A stretch of 64,000 nt of DNA from Nitrospira sp. (GTDB taxonomy: Bacteria > Nitrospirota > Nitrospiria > Nitrospirales > Nitrospiraceae). The notes under the pieces were generated by a model. That model was not told where the DNA came from, did not search any database, and saw nothing but the letters and a program-made list of their open reading frames with translations. The translations under genes were made by a program, and so were the position numbers. The stretch is from the NCBI GenBank assembly GCA_022842445.1, contig JALHPO010000003.1, positions 186,001 to 250,000 of the forward strand, given 5' to 3'. Positions 32,173 through 41,889 of the stretch are shown one piece after another; position 1 is the first letter of the stretch, and each line of letters opens with the position of its first letter.

Positions 32173-34905
32173 ATGGTCACACAAGTCCTCAATTTGATCT
32201 TCGGCAGCAAAAACGACCGTGAAATTAAGGCACTCCTTCCGATCGTCGAGCGGATCAACAGCCTGGAATCCGGCCTGACCCCCCTTTCCAATGAAGCGCT
32301 CGCGGACAAGACCCATGAATTCAAGAAACGCCTGGAGGCCGGGGCGACCCTGGACGACATCCTGCCGGAAGCCTTCGCCGTCTGCCGGGAGATGTCACGC
32401 CGCGTGCTCAATATGCGGCACTTCGATGTGCAGCTGATCGGCGGCATGATCCTGAACAGGGGCCGGATCGCGGAAATGAAAACAGGCGAAGGGAAAACCC
32501 TGGTCGCCACCTTGCCGGTGTATTTGAATGCGCTTGAAGGCAAGGGCGCCCATCTGGTGACCGTCAATGATTATCTCGCCAAACGCGACGCGCAATGGAT
32601 GGCTCAGCTGTACCATGCGCTGGGCTTGTCCACCGGCATCATTCAACACGATGCCTCCTTCATATTCGATCCGACCTACGAGGCGTCCGACAAGCGACTG
32701 CAACACCTCAGGCCTTGCTCCAGGCCAGAGGCCTACCGCGCCGACATCACGTACGGCACGAATAACGAATACGGATTCGATTATCTCCGCGACAACCTGG
32801 TGGTCAACGATTTGCGCCAATGCGTCCAGCGCGAGCTGAATTTCGCCATCGTGGACGAGGTGGACAGCATCCTCATCGACGAAGCCCGCACGCCGTTGAT
32901 CATTTCCGGCCCGACCGATCAGACCACCGACCTCTACTATCGGATCAACGCGGTCATTCCGCAGCTGAAACCGGAACAAGACTATACGATCGAAGAAAAG
33001 ACCAAAACGGCATCGCTCACGGACGACGGCAACGCGCGTGTCGAAAAGCTGCTCGGCGTGGACAATCTGTACGATCCGGCCAACATGGATCTCGTCCATC
33101 ATGTCGTCAAGGCACTGCAAGCCTATGCGCTCTACAAGCGCGACGTAGACTACGTCGTCAAAGACGGGGAAGTCATCATCGTCGACGAGTTTACCGGGCG
33201 CCTGATGCCCGGTCGCCGGTGGAGCGACGGGCTGCACCAGGCCGTCGAGGCCAAAGAGGGCGTGAAGATCGCCAACGAGAATCAGACGCTCGCATCCGTC
33301 ACCTTCCAGAATTATTTCCGGATGTACAAGAAACTCAGCGGCATGACCGGCACCGCGGACACCGAAGCCGCCGAGTTCGCGAAAATCTACAACCTCGACG
33401 TGAATGTGGTACCGACGAACCGTAAGATGGTTCGGCTCGACTATGCCGACGTCGTCTACCGAACGGAAAAGGAAAAATTCGCGGCCATCGTCGAAGAAAT
33501 CAGGGAGTGCCATGAGCGCGGGCAGCCGGTGCTCGTCGGCACGATTTCGATCGAAAAGTCCGAGAAACTCGCCGGCCTGTTGAGCCGCAACGGCATCAAA
33601 CACAATGTGCTCAACGCCAAGCAGCATGAGCGCGAAGCCGAGATCGTCGCCCAGGCCGGGCGCAAGGGCGCCGTCACGATAGCCACGAACATGGCGGGGC
33701 GCGGCACCGACATTCTGCTGGGCGGCAACCCCGACTTCACTTACAAACAGGTGCTCTATCGGGAAGAGAATATGCCGGACGCCCGCAAACTTTCGCTCTA
33801 CGAAGAAATTCGCAGTGATTGCGAGAAGAACAAGCAGGAGGTTCTGGCACTCGGCGGGCTCCACATCCTGGGCACCGAACGGCATGAGAGCCGCCGGATC
33901 GACAATCAGCTTCGCGGCCGGGCCGGCCGCCAGGGCGATCCGGGCACGTCCCGCTTCTACCTGTCGTTGCAAGACGATCTGATGCGCATCTTCGCCTCAG
34001 AGCGAGTCTCGCAAATGATGCTCAAGCTCGGCATGGAAGAAGGCGTCCCTATCGAGCATAGAATGGTCACACGCGCGATCGCGAACGCGCAGAAAAAGGT
34101 CGAAGCGCACAATTTTGAAATCCGCAAACAGCTGCTCGAATACGATGACGTCATGAACAAGCAGCGCGAGGTCATCTACCGCCATCGCCGGGCGGTGCTG
34201 AGCGGAGAGAACCTGACTGCAGACCTTCAAGATATGATGGCAGGGGTGGTGGACTCATCCTTGAACATCTATTGCTCGGCCGAACAGTACCCGGAAGAAT
34301 GGGACATCAAGGGCTTGATAGAGATGATGCACAGCCAGTTCGGCATCGACATCACCCGCGGCAGCCAGGCGGGCGGAGAGTCGCTCCGGGACATGGGCCG
34401 CGATGCCCTTGTGGAAGACCTGCATGCCCAGGTTCGAGAAGCCTATGCACGGAAAGAGCAGGAGTTAGGGCCGGAATTGATGCGGTTCCTGGAAAAGACC
34501 TTCATGCTCCAGGTCATCGACCATCACTGGAAGGATCACTTGCTCGGCATGGATCATCTGCGCGATGGAATCGGCCTCCGCGGCTACGGACAAAAAGACC
34601 CGTTGATCGAGTATAAGCGCGAGGGATTCGACCTCTTCGCCGGCATGATGGAACGGATTAAATCCGATACGCTGGACCGATTGTTCCATGTGCAGGCCGT
34701 GCGCCAGGCAAGCGAAGGGGAAGCCCCAACCCTTCCTGTGCCCCCCCCTGTCATCTCACGCCCTCAGCCTAAACTTACCTTGAATCGCGGTGACGAACCG
34801 GTTGCAGGGCCAACCCCCGCACATCGGGCCGATGACAAGGTCGGCCGTAACGATCCCTGCCCCTGCGGAAGCGGGAAGAAATATAAGAAATGCCACGGGG
34901 CGTGA
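32173..34905 (+). CDS. secA: Preprotein translocase ATPase SecA
   Basis: 910-aa motor that drives preproteins through SecYEG. Features in order: the N-terminal [13 protein letters not shown] lead, Walker A ([11 protein letters not shown], about residue 104), helicase motif II ([14 protein letters not shown]), the preprotein-crosslinking domain, motif [32 protein letters not shown], the helical wing/scaffold and, after a Pro-rich linker, the zinc-binding SEC-C tail ([18 protein letters not shown]). Length and order are standard. No close Shine-Dalgarno is obvious before the ATG at 32173, which follows a TGTATACTG stretch that may be its -10. Confidence 0.97.
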   Translation: MVTQVLNLIFGSKNDREIKALLPIVERINSLESGLTPLSNEALADKTHEFKKRLEAGATLDDILPEAFAVCREMSRRVLNMRHFDVQLIGGMILNRGRIAEMKTGEGKTLVATLPVYLNALEGKGAHLVTVNDYLAKRDAQWMAQLYHALGLSTGIIQHDASFIFDPTYEASDKRLQHLRPCSRPEAYRADITYGTNNEYGFDYLRDNLVVNDLRQCVQRELNFAIVDEVDSILIDEARTPLIISGPTDQTTDLYYRINAVIPQLKPEQDYTIEEKTKTASLTDDGNARVEKLLGVDNLYDPANMDLVHHVVKALQAYALYKRDVDYVVKDGEVIIVDEFTGRLMPGRRWSDGLHQAVEAKEGVKIANENQTLASVTFQNYFRMYKKLSGMTGTADTEAAEFAKIYNLDVNVVPTNRKMVRLDYADVVYRTEKEKFAAIVEEIRECHERGQPVLVGTISIEKSEKLAGLLSRNGIKHNVLNAKQHEREAEIVAQAGRKGAVTIATNMAGRGTDILLGGNPDFTYKQVLYREENMPDARKLSLYEEIRSDCEKNKQEVLALGGLHILGTERHESRRIDNQLRGRAGRQGDPGTSRFYLSLQDDLMRIFASERVSQMMLKLGMEEGVPIEHRMVTRAIANAQKKVEAHNFEIRKQLLEYDDVMNKQREVIYRHRRAVLSGENLTADLQDMMAGVVDSSLNIYCSAEQYPEEWDIKGLIEMMHSQFGIDITRGSQAGGESLRDMGRDALVEDLHAQVREAYARKEQELGPELMRFLEKTFMLQVIDHHWKDHLLGMDHLRDGIGLRGYGQKDPLIEYKREGFDLFAGMMERIKSDTLDRLFHVQAVRQASEGEAPTLPVPPPVISRPQPKLTLNRGDEPVAGPTPAHRADDKVGRNDPCPCGSGKKYKKCHGA

Positions 34906-35172
34906 GGGAGAGGCTCGGCTGACGAAGGGCGTGGACCTTCGGCGCCGACGTGATGCGATGGATGTCCACGGCTTTTAACCTCCCTTCACATTCCCACGCA
35001 CTCCCTTAAACTTTCGTCCATCAGACACAATGCCGCCGTGCGTGGGTCCTCACACGTTCTCGACTATGGCAGACGCCACGTCGAACGCCTCAGCCCACAT
35101 CCCTTCCAGCCGAGCCGAGAAGGAAAGAAAAGAACACGTTTTCGTTAGGTCGATCGGAGCCTCTGGGGTAAT

Positions 35173-35604
35173 ATGCCTCATATCATGACGCCCGAATCTT
35201 CTTCTGCGAGAAAAACGACGATCCTGCTAGCCGACGATGAATCGGCGATCACCCTGCTCTTCGAAATGGATCTGACGCGCCGGGGGTATCGCGTACTCCA
35301 GGCCCATTCCGGCTCCGAAGCAAGCAAGATCAGCACGGAGTTCCCGACTCCCATCGACGTACTGGTCACCGACTGGAAAATGCCGGACCTAAATGGAGAC
35401 GAGCTGGCTCGCCGACTGCTGGTCGAACGTCCTCAGCTGAAGATCATCGTGATGTCAGGGCATCCCGATGCCGCTGACGTCATCGCCAGTTTTGTTAAGG
35501 ATCAAGCTCTATTTCTCCGTAAACCGTTCTCTCCTGCACGGCTCGTTGAAAGCATCACTCGGCTTCTCGATATACCTGACAAACCCGGTGACCGAGCAGC
35601 CTAA
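35173..35604 (+). CDS. Single-domain response regulator (CheY-like)
   Basis: 143-aa receiver domain without an output domain. Acidic pair in LLADDES, phospho-acceptor Asp in VLVTDWKMPDLNG, Thr/Ser in IIVMSGHPD and Lys in LFLRKPFSPARL are all present, so phosphotransfer is expected. No histidine kinase is adjacent. ATG at 35185 is an alternative start that removes four residues. About 270 bp before it, after secA, shows no gene. Confidence 0.85.
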   Translation: MPHIMTPESSSARKTTILLADDESAITLLFEMDLTRRGYRVLQAHSGSEASKISTEFPTPIDVLVTDWKMPDLNGDELARRLLVERPQLKIIVMSGHPDAADVIASFVKDQALFLRKPFSPARLVESITRLLDIPDKPGDRAA

Positions 35605-35777
35605 GTCTTTCAGCATTCTTTCGAGATCAGGAAGAAGATTCCTCCTGACTTCTCCTTGACTTAGATCCCCGCCAACAGCTACCCTACGAAGCTCTTCGCC
35701 TCTACCGATGGGGGATGCAAACCCATAAGGTAGGGGTGTCACTTTTTTCTGGACTCACGGCCGGAAGGGAGTTTCGT

Positions 35778-36965
35778 GTGACAACAGGGCACGCTGAACT
35801 CGTGGCTGCCATTGCCTCTGAGATTGCGGTCTCAGGCCCGATTCCTTTCGTTCGTTTTATGGAATTGGCCCTGTATCATCCGCAATTCGGCTACTACACC
35901 CGCTCACCGGAAACCGGGACTGAACGGATCGGCTGGACCGGTGACTTCTACACAAGCTCTGACGTCCACTCAACTCTTGGGTATGCTTTGGCCAGACAGG
36001 CAACGCAGATCGACCGGTTGCTGGGGCAACCCGATCCCTTCATCGTCGTCGAAATGGGCCCGGGCAAGGGCTTGCTTGCCACGCATTTTCTATCAGCCTG
36101 TCGAACAGAATCGCGCTCGCTTTTCGAGCGTCTTCATTACATCCTGATCGATCGTAGCCCCGCGATGCGCGAATCGCAGCGCCGACACTTATCCCCGTGG
36201 CTCAGCAGACCCGGCCTGGTTTCCTGGATGGACGATCTCAATGATCTGGCGCCGGAGAGTGTTACCGGCATGTTTTTGAGCAATGAATTGCTCGACGCCT
36301 TTCCAACTCACCGCATTCAGGTCACGGGCGGTCGGGTCGAAGAGCTTTGGGTGGACCGGCAAGATGGGCAATTTGTGGAATGCCTGAAACCGCCGTCGAC
36401 CGCCGCACTCGCGCAACATGCACACAGCTTGGCTGCCCACTGGCCGGACGGCTATCGAACCGAGATCAATCTACACGCCCTGGATTGGATACGGGACGTC
36501 GCCCGAATCCTCAGACGTGGAGTCGTTCTTACGATCGATTACGGACATACTGCGGAGGACCTCTATCGATCCGACCGGAAGAACGGCACGTTTCTCTGTT
36601 ACTTCAAACAGTCAGCCCATGAGGACCCCTTCACGCATGTCGGCGAGCAAGACATGACCGCCCATGTGGATTTTTCGAGCCTGGCAGCGGCGGGTGAAGA
36701 GCATGGCCTGCAGGTCACGGGATTCACCAACCAAATGAGCTTTCTGATGGGGCTCGGCGTGGAACAACTGATCGCATCGTTGGAACCGGAGAGCCCGGAG
36801 TTCCACGCGGCTATTCATCTATTGAAACCAACCGGCATGGGCGGCACGTTCAAAGTACTGGTGCAACATAAAGGCATCGAGCAGCCGCAGCTTGACGGAT
36901 TGAAATTCAAGCCGTTTTTCATCGATGCACTCGCGCGAGTCGAGTCGCATGTTTGCAAGTCCTAA
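35778..36965 (+). CDS. MidA/NDUFAF7-family SAM-dependent methyltransferase
   Basis: 395-aa class I methyltransferase of the COG1565/DUF185 family. Visible: FMELALYHPQFGYYTR, GDFYTSSDVHSTLG, the SAM loop VVEMGPGKGLLA, LSNELLDAFPTHR and LTIDYGHTAEDLY with the family-typical LCYFKQSAHEDPF. The eukaryotic orthologue NDUFAF7 methylates an arginine of the NDUFS2 (NuoD) subunit during complex I assembly. Here the gene sits 60 bp upstream of nuoA and that arginine is kept in NuoCD (R238). I prefer GTG at 35778 (GGAAGGGAG, 6 nt spacing) to the longer ATG start at 35715. Confidence 0.88.
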   Translation: MTTGHAELVAAIASEIAVSGPIPFVRFMELALYHPQFGYYTRSPETGTERIGWTGDFYTSSDVHSTLGYALARQATQIDRLLGQPDPFIVVEMGPGKGLLATHFLSACRTESRSLFERLHYILIDRSPAMRESQRRHLSPWLSRPGLVSWMDDLNDLAPESVTGMFLSNELLDAFPTHRIQVTGGRVEELWVDRQDGQFVECLKPPSTAALAQHAHSLAAHWPDGYRTEINLHALDWIRDVARILRRGVVLTIDYGHTAEDLYRSDRKNGTFLCYFKQSAHEDPFTHVGEQDMTAHVDFSSLAAAGEEHGLQVTGFTNQMSFLMGLGVEQLIASLEPESPEFHAAIHLLKPTGMGGTFKVLVQHKGIEQPQLDGLKFKPFFIDALARVESHVCKS

Positions 36966-37025
36966 AGTCAGCATGTCCCCTGACATGAAGACTTGAAGAC
37001 GTTTGGACTTTTTGGCGTATTCAAC

Positions 37026-37397
37026 ATGAGTGACTTAGCCGTTCCGTCCAACTATCTCCCGATTCTGATTTTCATCGGCGTCGCCATTGCGTTCTTCACA
37101 GTTGTGATGTTCCTTGGCCAGTTCGTCCGCCCCAACCGTCCCTATCGGGCAAAGATGGCCCCCTATGAAAGCGGGAGCCCGCTGTTTCAAGATGCGCACG
37201 TGCAGTTCCCGATGCGATATTACATCGTCGCGATGCTGTTCGTGATCTTCGATATCGAAATTGTCTTCATGTTCCCCTGGGCAGTTGCGTTCAGCAAGCT
37301 CGGGCTGGTTGGGTTAGTCGAGATGGTCGTGTTTATCGCCATTCTCGTCGTTGGCTTTTGGTATGCCTGGATGAAAGGGGCCTTGGAGTGGGATTGA
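37026..37397 (+). CDS. nuoA: NADH-quinone oxidoreductase subunit A
   Basis: 123-aa membrane subunit with three transmembrane helices (about 8-30, 63-88, 94-118). Conserved YESGSPLF loop between helices 1 and 2 and the acidic VIFDIEIVFMFPWA segment contribute to the quinone channel/E-channel of complex I. I start at ATG 37026 because family alignment begins there; a longer frame from 36993 adds a non-family leader. No Shine-Dalgarno is visible. First gene of the nuo operon. Confidence 0.94.
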   Translation: MSDLAVPSNYLPILIFIGVAIAFFTVVMFLGQFVRPNRPYRAKMAPYESGSPLFQDAHVQFPMRYYIVAMLFVIFDIEIVFMFPWAVAFSKLGLVGLVEMVVFIAILVVGFWYAWMKGALEWD

Positions 37398-37503
37398 AAC
37401 CCAAGTCGGTAAAGTCTGAAAGTCATAAAGTCCTCACGTCGTTCAGACTACAGGCTTTCAGACCTGATGACTTGACGACTTTTAGACTTGAAAGACGTCC
37501 GCC
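37398..37503. repeat. Hairpin-forming repeat spacer nuoA-nuoB
   Basis: 106-bp spacer built of repeats of the words AAGTCTGAAAGTC/GACTTTTAGACTT. The left part (about 37408-37432) is imperfectly complementary to the right part (about 37450-37495), so the mRNA can fold on itself. No open frame and no Shine-Dalgarno before nuoB. Confidence 0.5.
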
Positions 37504-37983
37504 ATGAGCCTGTTAGAACGACAATTCGACGCCAATGTCATTACGACGAACCTGGATGCCGTCGTGAACTGGGCTAGAAAATCAGCCCTGTGGCCGATGA
37601 CCTTCGGGCTTGCCTGCTGCGCGATCGAGATGATCGCCAGCGTATCCTCGCGCTACGACCTTGACCGGTTCGGAGCCGGTGTGTTTCGCGCGTCACCCCG
37701 GCAATCCGATCTCATGATCGTGGCTGGAACAGTCACACGCAAGATGGCGCCGGTGATCAGACGGATCTACGACCAAATGGCGGAGCCGCGCTATGTCATT
37801 TCGATGGGCTCGTGCGCAACATCAGGTAACCACTACAACAGTTATGCCGTCGTGCAGGGCGTCGACCAAATCGTGCCGGTTGACATTTACGTGCCAGGCT
37901 GTCCGCCACGGCCGGAAGCGTTGCTGGACGGGCTCTTGAAGCTGCAAGAAAAGATTCAGCGGGAGAAAGTGTTCGTGAAGTAG
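37504..37983 (+). CDS. nuoB: NADH-quinone oxidoreductase subunit B
   Basis: 159-aa peripheral subunit holding the terminal [4Fe-4S] cluster N2. Tandem cysteines in [11 protein letters not shown], plus C in MGSCATSG and C in VPGCPPRPE, are the four ligands. [15 protein letters not shown] is the family block at the quinone pocket. Standard length without the N-terminal extension seen in some groups. No clear Shine-Dalgarno; it is preceded by the repeat spacer. Confidence 0.97.
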   Translation: MSLLERQFDANVITTNLDAVVNWARKSALWPMTFGLACCAIEMIASVSSRYDLDRFGAGVFRASPRQSDLMIVAGTVTRKMAPVIRRIYDQMAEPRYVISMGSCATSGNHYNSYAVVQGVDQIVPVDIYVPGCPPRPEALLDGLLKLQEKIQREKVFVK

Positions 37984-38061
37984 CTGACAGGCTGACAAGC
38001 CGGCAAGTCACCGTTCTTATTGCGTTCCGTCGTGTCAGCTTGTCAGCGGAGACTGTGCGCC
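37984..38061. repeat. Inverted-repeat spacer nuoB-nuoC/D
   Basis: 78-bp spacer. GCTGACAGGCTGACAAGC at its start (the first bases overlap the nuoB stop) pairs with GTGTCAGCTTGTCAGC near its end (14 of 16 positions). Together they form a long hairpin with a ~27-nt loop, just before the nuoCD start. Confidence 0.55.
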
Positions 38062-39813
38062 ATGCAACCTTTTGTTGAAACATTGATGAAGCAGTTTCCC
38101 GGCTCGGTGCTGTCCGTCGACGTCGACACGGCGCGCGCGGAGGTGACCGCCCACGTGTCGGCGCCGAAAATCCTGGAGATTGCACGCTACCTGCATGACG
38201 CACCCGATGCCTGCTTCGACCACATCACCGACATCTGCTCGGCGGATTATCCCGACAGCCGGGAACGGTTCGAGATCATCTACCAACTGCTGTCGCTGCC
38301 CCACAGCCGGCGCATTCGCCTGAAAACGCGAGTACCGGAGGACAATCCGACCATCGATTCGGTCACGAGCGTGTGGCGGGGCGCCGAGTTTCTGGAGCGC
38401 GAAGTCTTCGACATGATGGGCATTCAGTTCACCGGCCATCCGGACCTGCGCCGTATCCTTCTGCCGGAGGACTTTGCGGAAGGGTACCCGCTACGGAAGG
38501 ATTTCCCGACCGAAGGCCGCGGCTGGCGCAGCCAGTTCGACTTTATTCCACGACTGGATGAACCGCCCGCTGAACAGGTCGGCGGCGAGTTCTCCGAGGA
38601 GCAGAAAAAACCCTACCGATCGGAACCCCGCGCATCCGGATCACGACGGCAGGAAGAGTTGCTGTTGAATCTAGGACCGCAACATCCAAGTACGCACGGA
38701 GTGCTGCGCGTCGTACTCGAGCTGGACGGTGAACGAATCATCAAAGCGACGCCGGATCTGGGCTACTTGCATCGCGGCGTCGAAAAACTGGCCGAGGGCT
38801 TGGCCTACATGCAGATCATTCCGCATACCGACCGGCTGGATTACGTCTGCGCCATGGCCAACAACTATGCCTATGTGCGCGCGGTCGAGAAGCTCCTCTG
38901 CATCACCGTACCTGAGCGCGCCGAATATATCCGGACCATCGTCGCCGAGATGCAGCGGATTCTCGGCCACCTTTTCTGGCTGGGTACCCAAACCCTGGAT
39001 ATCGGCGCCATGACCGTCTTCTTCTGGACGTTCCGCGAACGGGAAACCCTGCTCGACATGTTTGAGCAGCTCTGCGGCGCCAGACTCACACTGAATTATT
39101 ACCGGATCGGCGGTGTAGACAGCGACTTCACACCTGAACTCGTGCAACGGCTCAAAACATTCCTGGATACGTTCCCGCAAAAAGTCAGTGAGTACGACGG
39201 TCTGATCGCGTCCAACCGGATCTGGATCGGACGAACGAAACATATCGCGGTCATTTCCGGTGAGGATGCGATCAACTACGGCTTAACCGGCCCGACGCTG
39301 CGCGGCTCCGGCGTGGCCTATGACGTCCGCAAAATGGAACCCTACGGCGTGTACCATAAAGTGGACTGGGAAGTGCCGGTCGGGAAAAACGGCGACACCT
39401 ACGATCGCTACTGGGTCCGCATGGAAGAAATGCGCCAGAGCGCCCGCATCATCTCGCAATGTCTCGACCAGCTGCCGCAAGGGCCGATTATCGCCGACGT
39501 GCCGCAATACATTCCGCCACCCAAGCAGAATGTCATGCGTGATATGGAGAGCTTGATTCACCACTTCATCATTTTCACACAAGGCTTCAAGCCGCCCAAA
39601 GCCGAGACGTATTGCGCCACTGAAGCGCCGAAGGGCGAATTGGGCTTCTTCATCATCAGCGACGGCAGCCAGCGTCCCTATCGCCTGAAGATTCGCTCGC
39701 CCTCCTTTGTCCATATGGGCGCGTTCGATCACATGGCGCGCGGCTACTTGATTTCTGACGTGATTACGATCTTCGGAACATACGACGTGGTGATGGGGGA
39801 GTGCGACAGATGA
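38062..39813 (+). CDS. nuoCD: NADH-quinone oxidoreductase fused subunit C/D
   Basis: 583-aa fusion of NuoC (about 1-175, 30-kDa family; ERFEIIYQLLSL, EREVFDMMGIQFTGHPDLRR) and NuoD (about 195-583, 49-kDa family). The quinone-binding motif NLGPQHPSTHGVLR and GYLHRGVEKLAEG are present; R238 in the HRG corresponds to the arginine methylated in mitochondrial NDUFS2. Linker about residues 176-196 is polar. Fused nuoCD occurs in enterobacteria and several other groups. ATG at 38062 matches the NuoC family N-terminus. Confidence 0.97.
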   Translation: MQPFVETLMKQFPGSVLSVDVDTARAEVTAHVSAPKILEIARYLHDAPDACFDHITDICSADYPDSRERFEIIYQLLSLPHSRRIRLKTRVPEDNPTIDSVTSVWRGAEFLEREVFDMMGIQFTGHPDLRRILLPEDFAEGYPLRKDFPTEGRGWRSQFDFIPRLDEPPAEQVGGEFSEEQKKPYRSEPRASGSRRQEELLLNLGPQHPSTHGVLRVVLELDGERIIKATPDLGYLHRGVEKLAEGLAYMQIIPHTDRLDYVCAMANNYAYVRAVEKLLCITVPERAEYIRTIVAEMQRILGHLFWLGTQTLDIGAMTVFFWTFRERETLLDMFEQLCGARLTLNYYRIGGVDSDFTPELVQRLKTFLDTFPQKVSEYDGLIASNRIWIGRTKHIAVISGEDAINYGLTGPTLRGSGVAYDVRKMEPYGVYHKVDWEVPVGKNGDTYDRYWVRMEEMRQSARIISQCLDQLPQGPIIADVPQYIPPPKQNVMRDMESLIHHFIIFTQGFKPPKAETYCATEAPKGELGFFIISDGSQRPYRLKIRSPSFVHMGAFDHMARGYLISDVITIFGTYDVVMGECDR

Positions 39814-39892
39814 CGTTAGGCGTGAAACGTAAGGCGTCAGGCGAAAGAAAATATCGCTCCCCTTACGCCTCACCCCTTACGCCTTACGAGGG
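39814..39892. repeat. Repeat spacer nuoCD-nuoE (element in inverted orientation)
   Basis: 79-bp spacer with TTAGGCGTGAAACGTAAGGC at the left and CTTACGCCTCACCCCTTACG at the right, which are complementary words. Read on the opposite strand it resembles the nuoE-nuoF spacer (about 40433-40516), so the same unit flanks nuoE in opposite orientations. Confidence 0.55.
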
Positions 39893-40450
39893 ATGGTCGA
39901 AGAGGACGGGATGCTGAAAGAAAAATACCAAAAAGAAATTGACGAGATCATCTCTCGTTATCCGGTCAAGCGCTCGGCGCTGATTCCGCTCCTCTATCTG
40001 GCGCAGCAGGAGCATGGCTATGTCACCGAAGCTGCCATGAAGGAAATCGCGCAACTACTGCGACTGACACCGCCGCAAGTGTACGAAACGGTTACGTTTT
40101 ATACAGTGCTCAACCTGAAACCGGTCGGGAAATTCCACATGCAGGTGTGCAAGTCGCTCATGTGCGCGTTGGCGGGCTCGGACACGTTGCTCGGATGGAT
40201 CAAGACGAAACTGGGCATCGCGCCCGGAGAGTCGACACCTGACGGGCTCTTTACTCTCAGCACGGTCGAATGCCTGGCATCCTGTGGAACCGCGCCGATG
40301 ATGCAGATCAACGACGATTATTATGAACAGCTGACCGAAGCAAAAGTGGACAAGATTCTGGGGGATCTCAAAACCTCGGGAACCAGCGATTTGAAGAGCG
40401 GCCCCTACATGTGGCCTTTGCCGGTGAATGCCGTAAGGCGTGAGGGGTAA
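39893..40450 (+). CDS. nuoE: NADH-quinone oxidoreductase subunit E
   Basis: 185-aa (24-kDa family) subunit with the [2Fe-2S] cluster N1a. Ligands are the C-x4-C pair in VCKSLMC and the C-x3-C pair in ECLASCG. N-terminal helical domain contains ISRYPVKRSALIPLLYLAQQ. The last residues (about NAVRREG) are translated from the flanking repeat element, an odd C-terminal extension. ATG at 39911 (MLKEKY) is an alternative start. Confidence 0.95.
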   Translation: MVEEDGMLKEKYQKEIDEIISRYPVKRSALIPLLYLAQQEHGYVTEAAMKEIAQLLRLTPPQVYETVTFYTVLNLKPVGKFHMQVCKSLMCALAGSDTLLGWIKTKLGIAPGESTPDGLFTLSTVECLASCGTAPMMQINDDYYEQLTEAKVDKILGDLKTSGTSDLKSGPYMWPLPVNAVRREG

Positions 40451-40516
40451 GGGGTGAGGCGATGGCGAAGTGATCTTCGCCTAACGTTTCACGGCTAACG
40501 CCTCACGGACAAAGAC
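40433..40516. repeat. Repeat spacer nuoE-nuoF
   Basis: Starts inside the 3' end of nuoE with GTAAGGCGTGAGGGGTAAGG and ends with CGTTTCACGGCTAACGCC, so left and right halves are complementary. It is an inverted relative of the nuoCD-nuoE spacer. A shorter related word (GGTTCACGGCTAACG) recurs before nuoG at about 41860. Confidence 0.55.
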
Positions 40517-40517
40517 T

Positions 40518-41825
40518 ATGCCAAAGCACGAACTGATTCTGCTCAAGAATATGTCGCAACCCGGGTATAGCGGCTCGCTGGCGGACTACGAGGCAACCGG
40601 CGGGTATCAGGCCCTGCGCGCGACGCTCGGGAAGACTGCTCCCGCGGATGTCACTACCGCAGTCCGAAAGTCAGGACTGCGAGGCCGCGGCGGTGCCGGT
40701 TTTCCGACCGGTGTGAAATGGGGCTTTCTGCCGAAAGACTACCAGGGACCCCGCTATCTCTGCTGCAACGCCGATGAAAGCGAACCCGGAACCTTCAAAG
40801 ATCGCCAGCTGATGGAACGGGACCCGCATCAAATGTTGGAAGGTATCGTCCTGGCCTGCTATGCCATCGGCGCGGAATCTGCCTACATTTATATCCGAGG
40901 CGAAATGGTCCTGGGCTCGAAAATTTTGGAGCGGGCGATCGGCGAAGCGCGCGCCGCCGGTTATATCGGAAACAACATTCTCGGCACGGGTACTCATGTC
41001 GACGTCTGGGTGCATCGCGGCGCAGGCGCCTATATCTGCGGCGAAGAGACGGCCCTCCTGGAGTCGCTTGAAGGCAAACGGGGCCTTCCTCGCATAAAAC
41101 CCCCGTTTCCCGCCACACACGGCCTGTATAACAAACCCACCGTGGTGAACAACGTCGAGACACTCGCCAATCTGCCGCACATTCTCACGCGAGGCGCCGA
41201 ATGGTTTGCGGCGATCGGCTCGCCGCCGAAGAGCACCGGCACCAGAGTCTTTTGCGTCAGCGGCCATGTGAAGCGGCCCGGCAATTACGAAGTCCCGATG
41301 GGAGTGACGTTCCGTGAGCTGGTCTACGAACATGCCGGCGGCATGCGCTCAAATAAACCGATCAAGGCCTTCATCCCCGGCGGAGCGTCGGCGCCGTTTC
41401 TGACGCCGGATCATCTCGACGTCAAGATGGACTTTGAATCGGTAGCGGCAGCCGGGTCGATGCTGGGCTCCGGAGGCGTGACCGTGATGGAAGAAGGAAC
41501 GAGTATGGTTTGGGCAGCGCTCAGGCTGATGGAATTTTTCTACCATGAGTCCTGCGGGAAGTGCAGCCCATGCCGGGAAGGCAGTTCCTGGCTCGTTCAA
41601 ACGATGCGCCGCATCATGGCCAAACGAGGGCGGATGGAAGACCTTGAAACCTTGTTGGATCTGTGTAAAAACATCGCCGGCCGTACCGTCTGTGCCTTTG
41701 GCGACGCAGAGGTCGCCCCGATTCAGAGTACCTTGAAATATTGGCGGGACGAATACGTGTCCCTGATCCGCGAAGCAGAAGCGGCCGACCTCATCATGCC
41801 GGAGGCAGCAGGAGTACGACATTAA
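40518..41825 (+). CDS. nuoF: NADH-quinone oxidoreductase subunit F
   Basis: 435-aa (51-kDa family) subunit, the NADH entry point. Glycine-rich GRGGAGFPTGVKW binds FMN/NADH, CNADESEPGTFKDR is the FMN block, and ESCGKCSPCREG plus the later TVCAFGD cysteine bind [4Fe-4S] cluster N3. Presence of nuoE, nuoF and nuoG together shows an NADH-linked enzyme rather than the 11-subunit ferredoxin form. No Shine-Dalgarno is apparent; it follows the hairpin spacer. Confidence 0.97.
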   Translation: MPKHELILLKNMSQPGYSGSLADYEATGGYQALRATLGKTAPADVTTAVRKSGLRGRGGAGFPTGVKWGFLPKDYQGPRYLCCNADESEPGTFKDRQLMERDPHQMLEGIVLACYAIGAESAYIYIRGEMVLGSKILERAIGEARAAGYIGNNILGTGTHVDVWVHRGAGAYICGEETALLESLEGKRGLPRIKPPFPATHGLYNKPTVVNNVETLANLPHILTRGAEWFAAIGSPPKSTGTRVFCVSGHVKRPGNYEVPMGVTFRELVYEHAGGMRSNKPIKAFIPGGASAPFLTPDHLDVKMDFESVAAAGSMLGSGGVTVMEEGTSMVWAALRLMEFFYHESCGKCSPCREGSSWLVQTMRRIMAKRGRMEDLETLLDLCKNIAGRTVCAFGDAEVAPIQSTLKYWRDEYVSLIREAEAADLIMPEAAGVRH

Positions 41826-41889
41826 ACGCGAATCGTTATCCGCCGACATGCGGCGTGTAACGGTTCACGGCTAACGAACAACGACGACG

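Noticed and set aside
36993..37025. Extended NuoA start
   Set aside because: The added leader is encoded by repeat-like spacer sequence and is absent from the family; ATG 37026 fits.
37398..41889. Repeat-rich nuo spacers as CRISPR or phage remnants
   Set aside because: Units are short, imperfect and inverted, with no regular spacing, no unique spacers and no cas genes.
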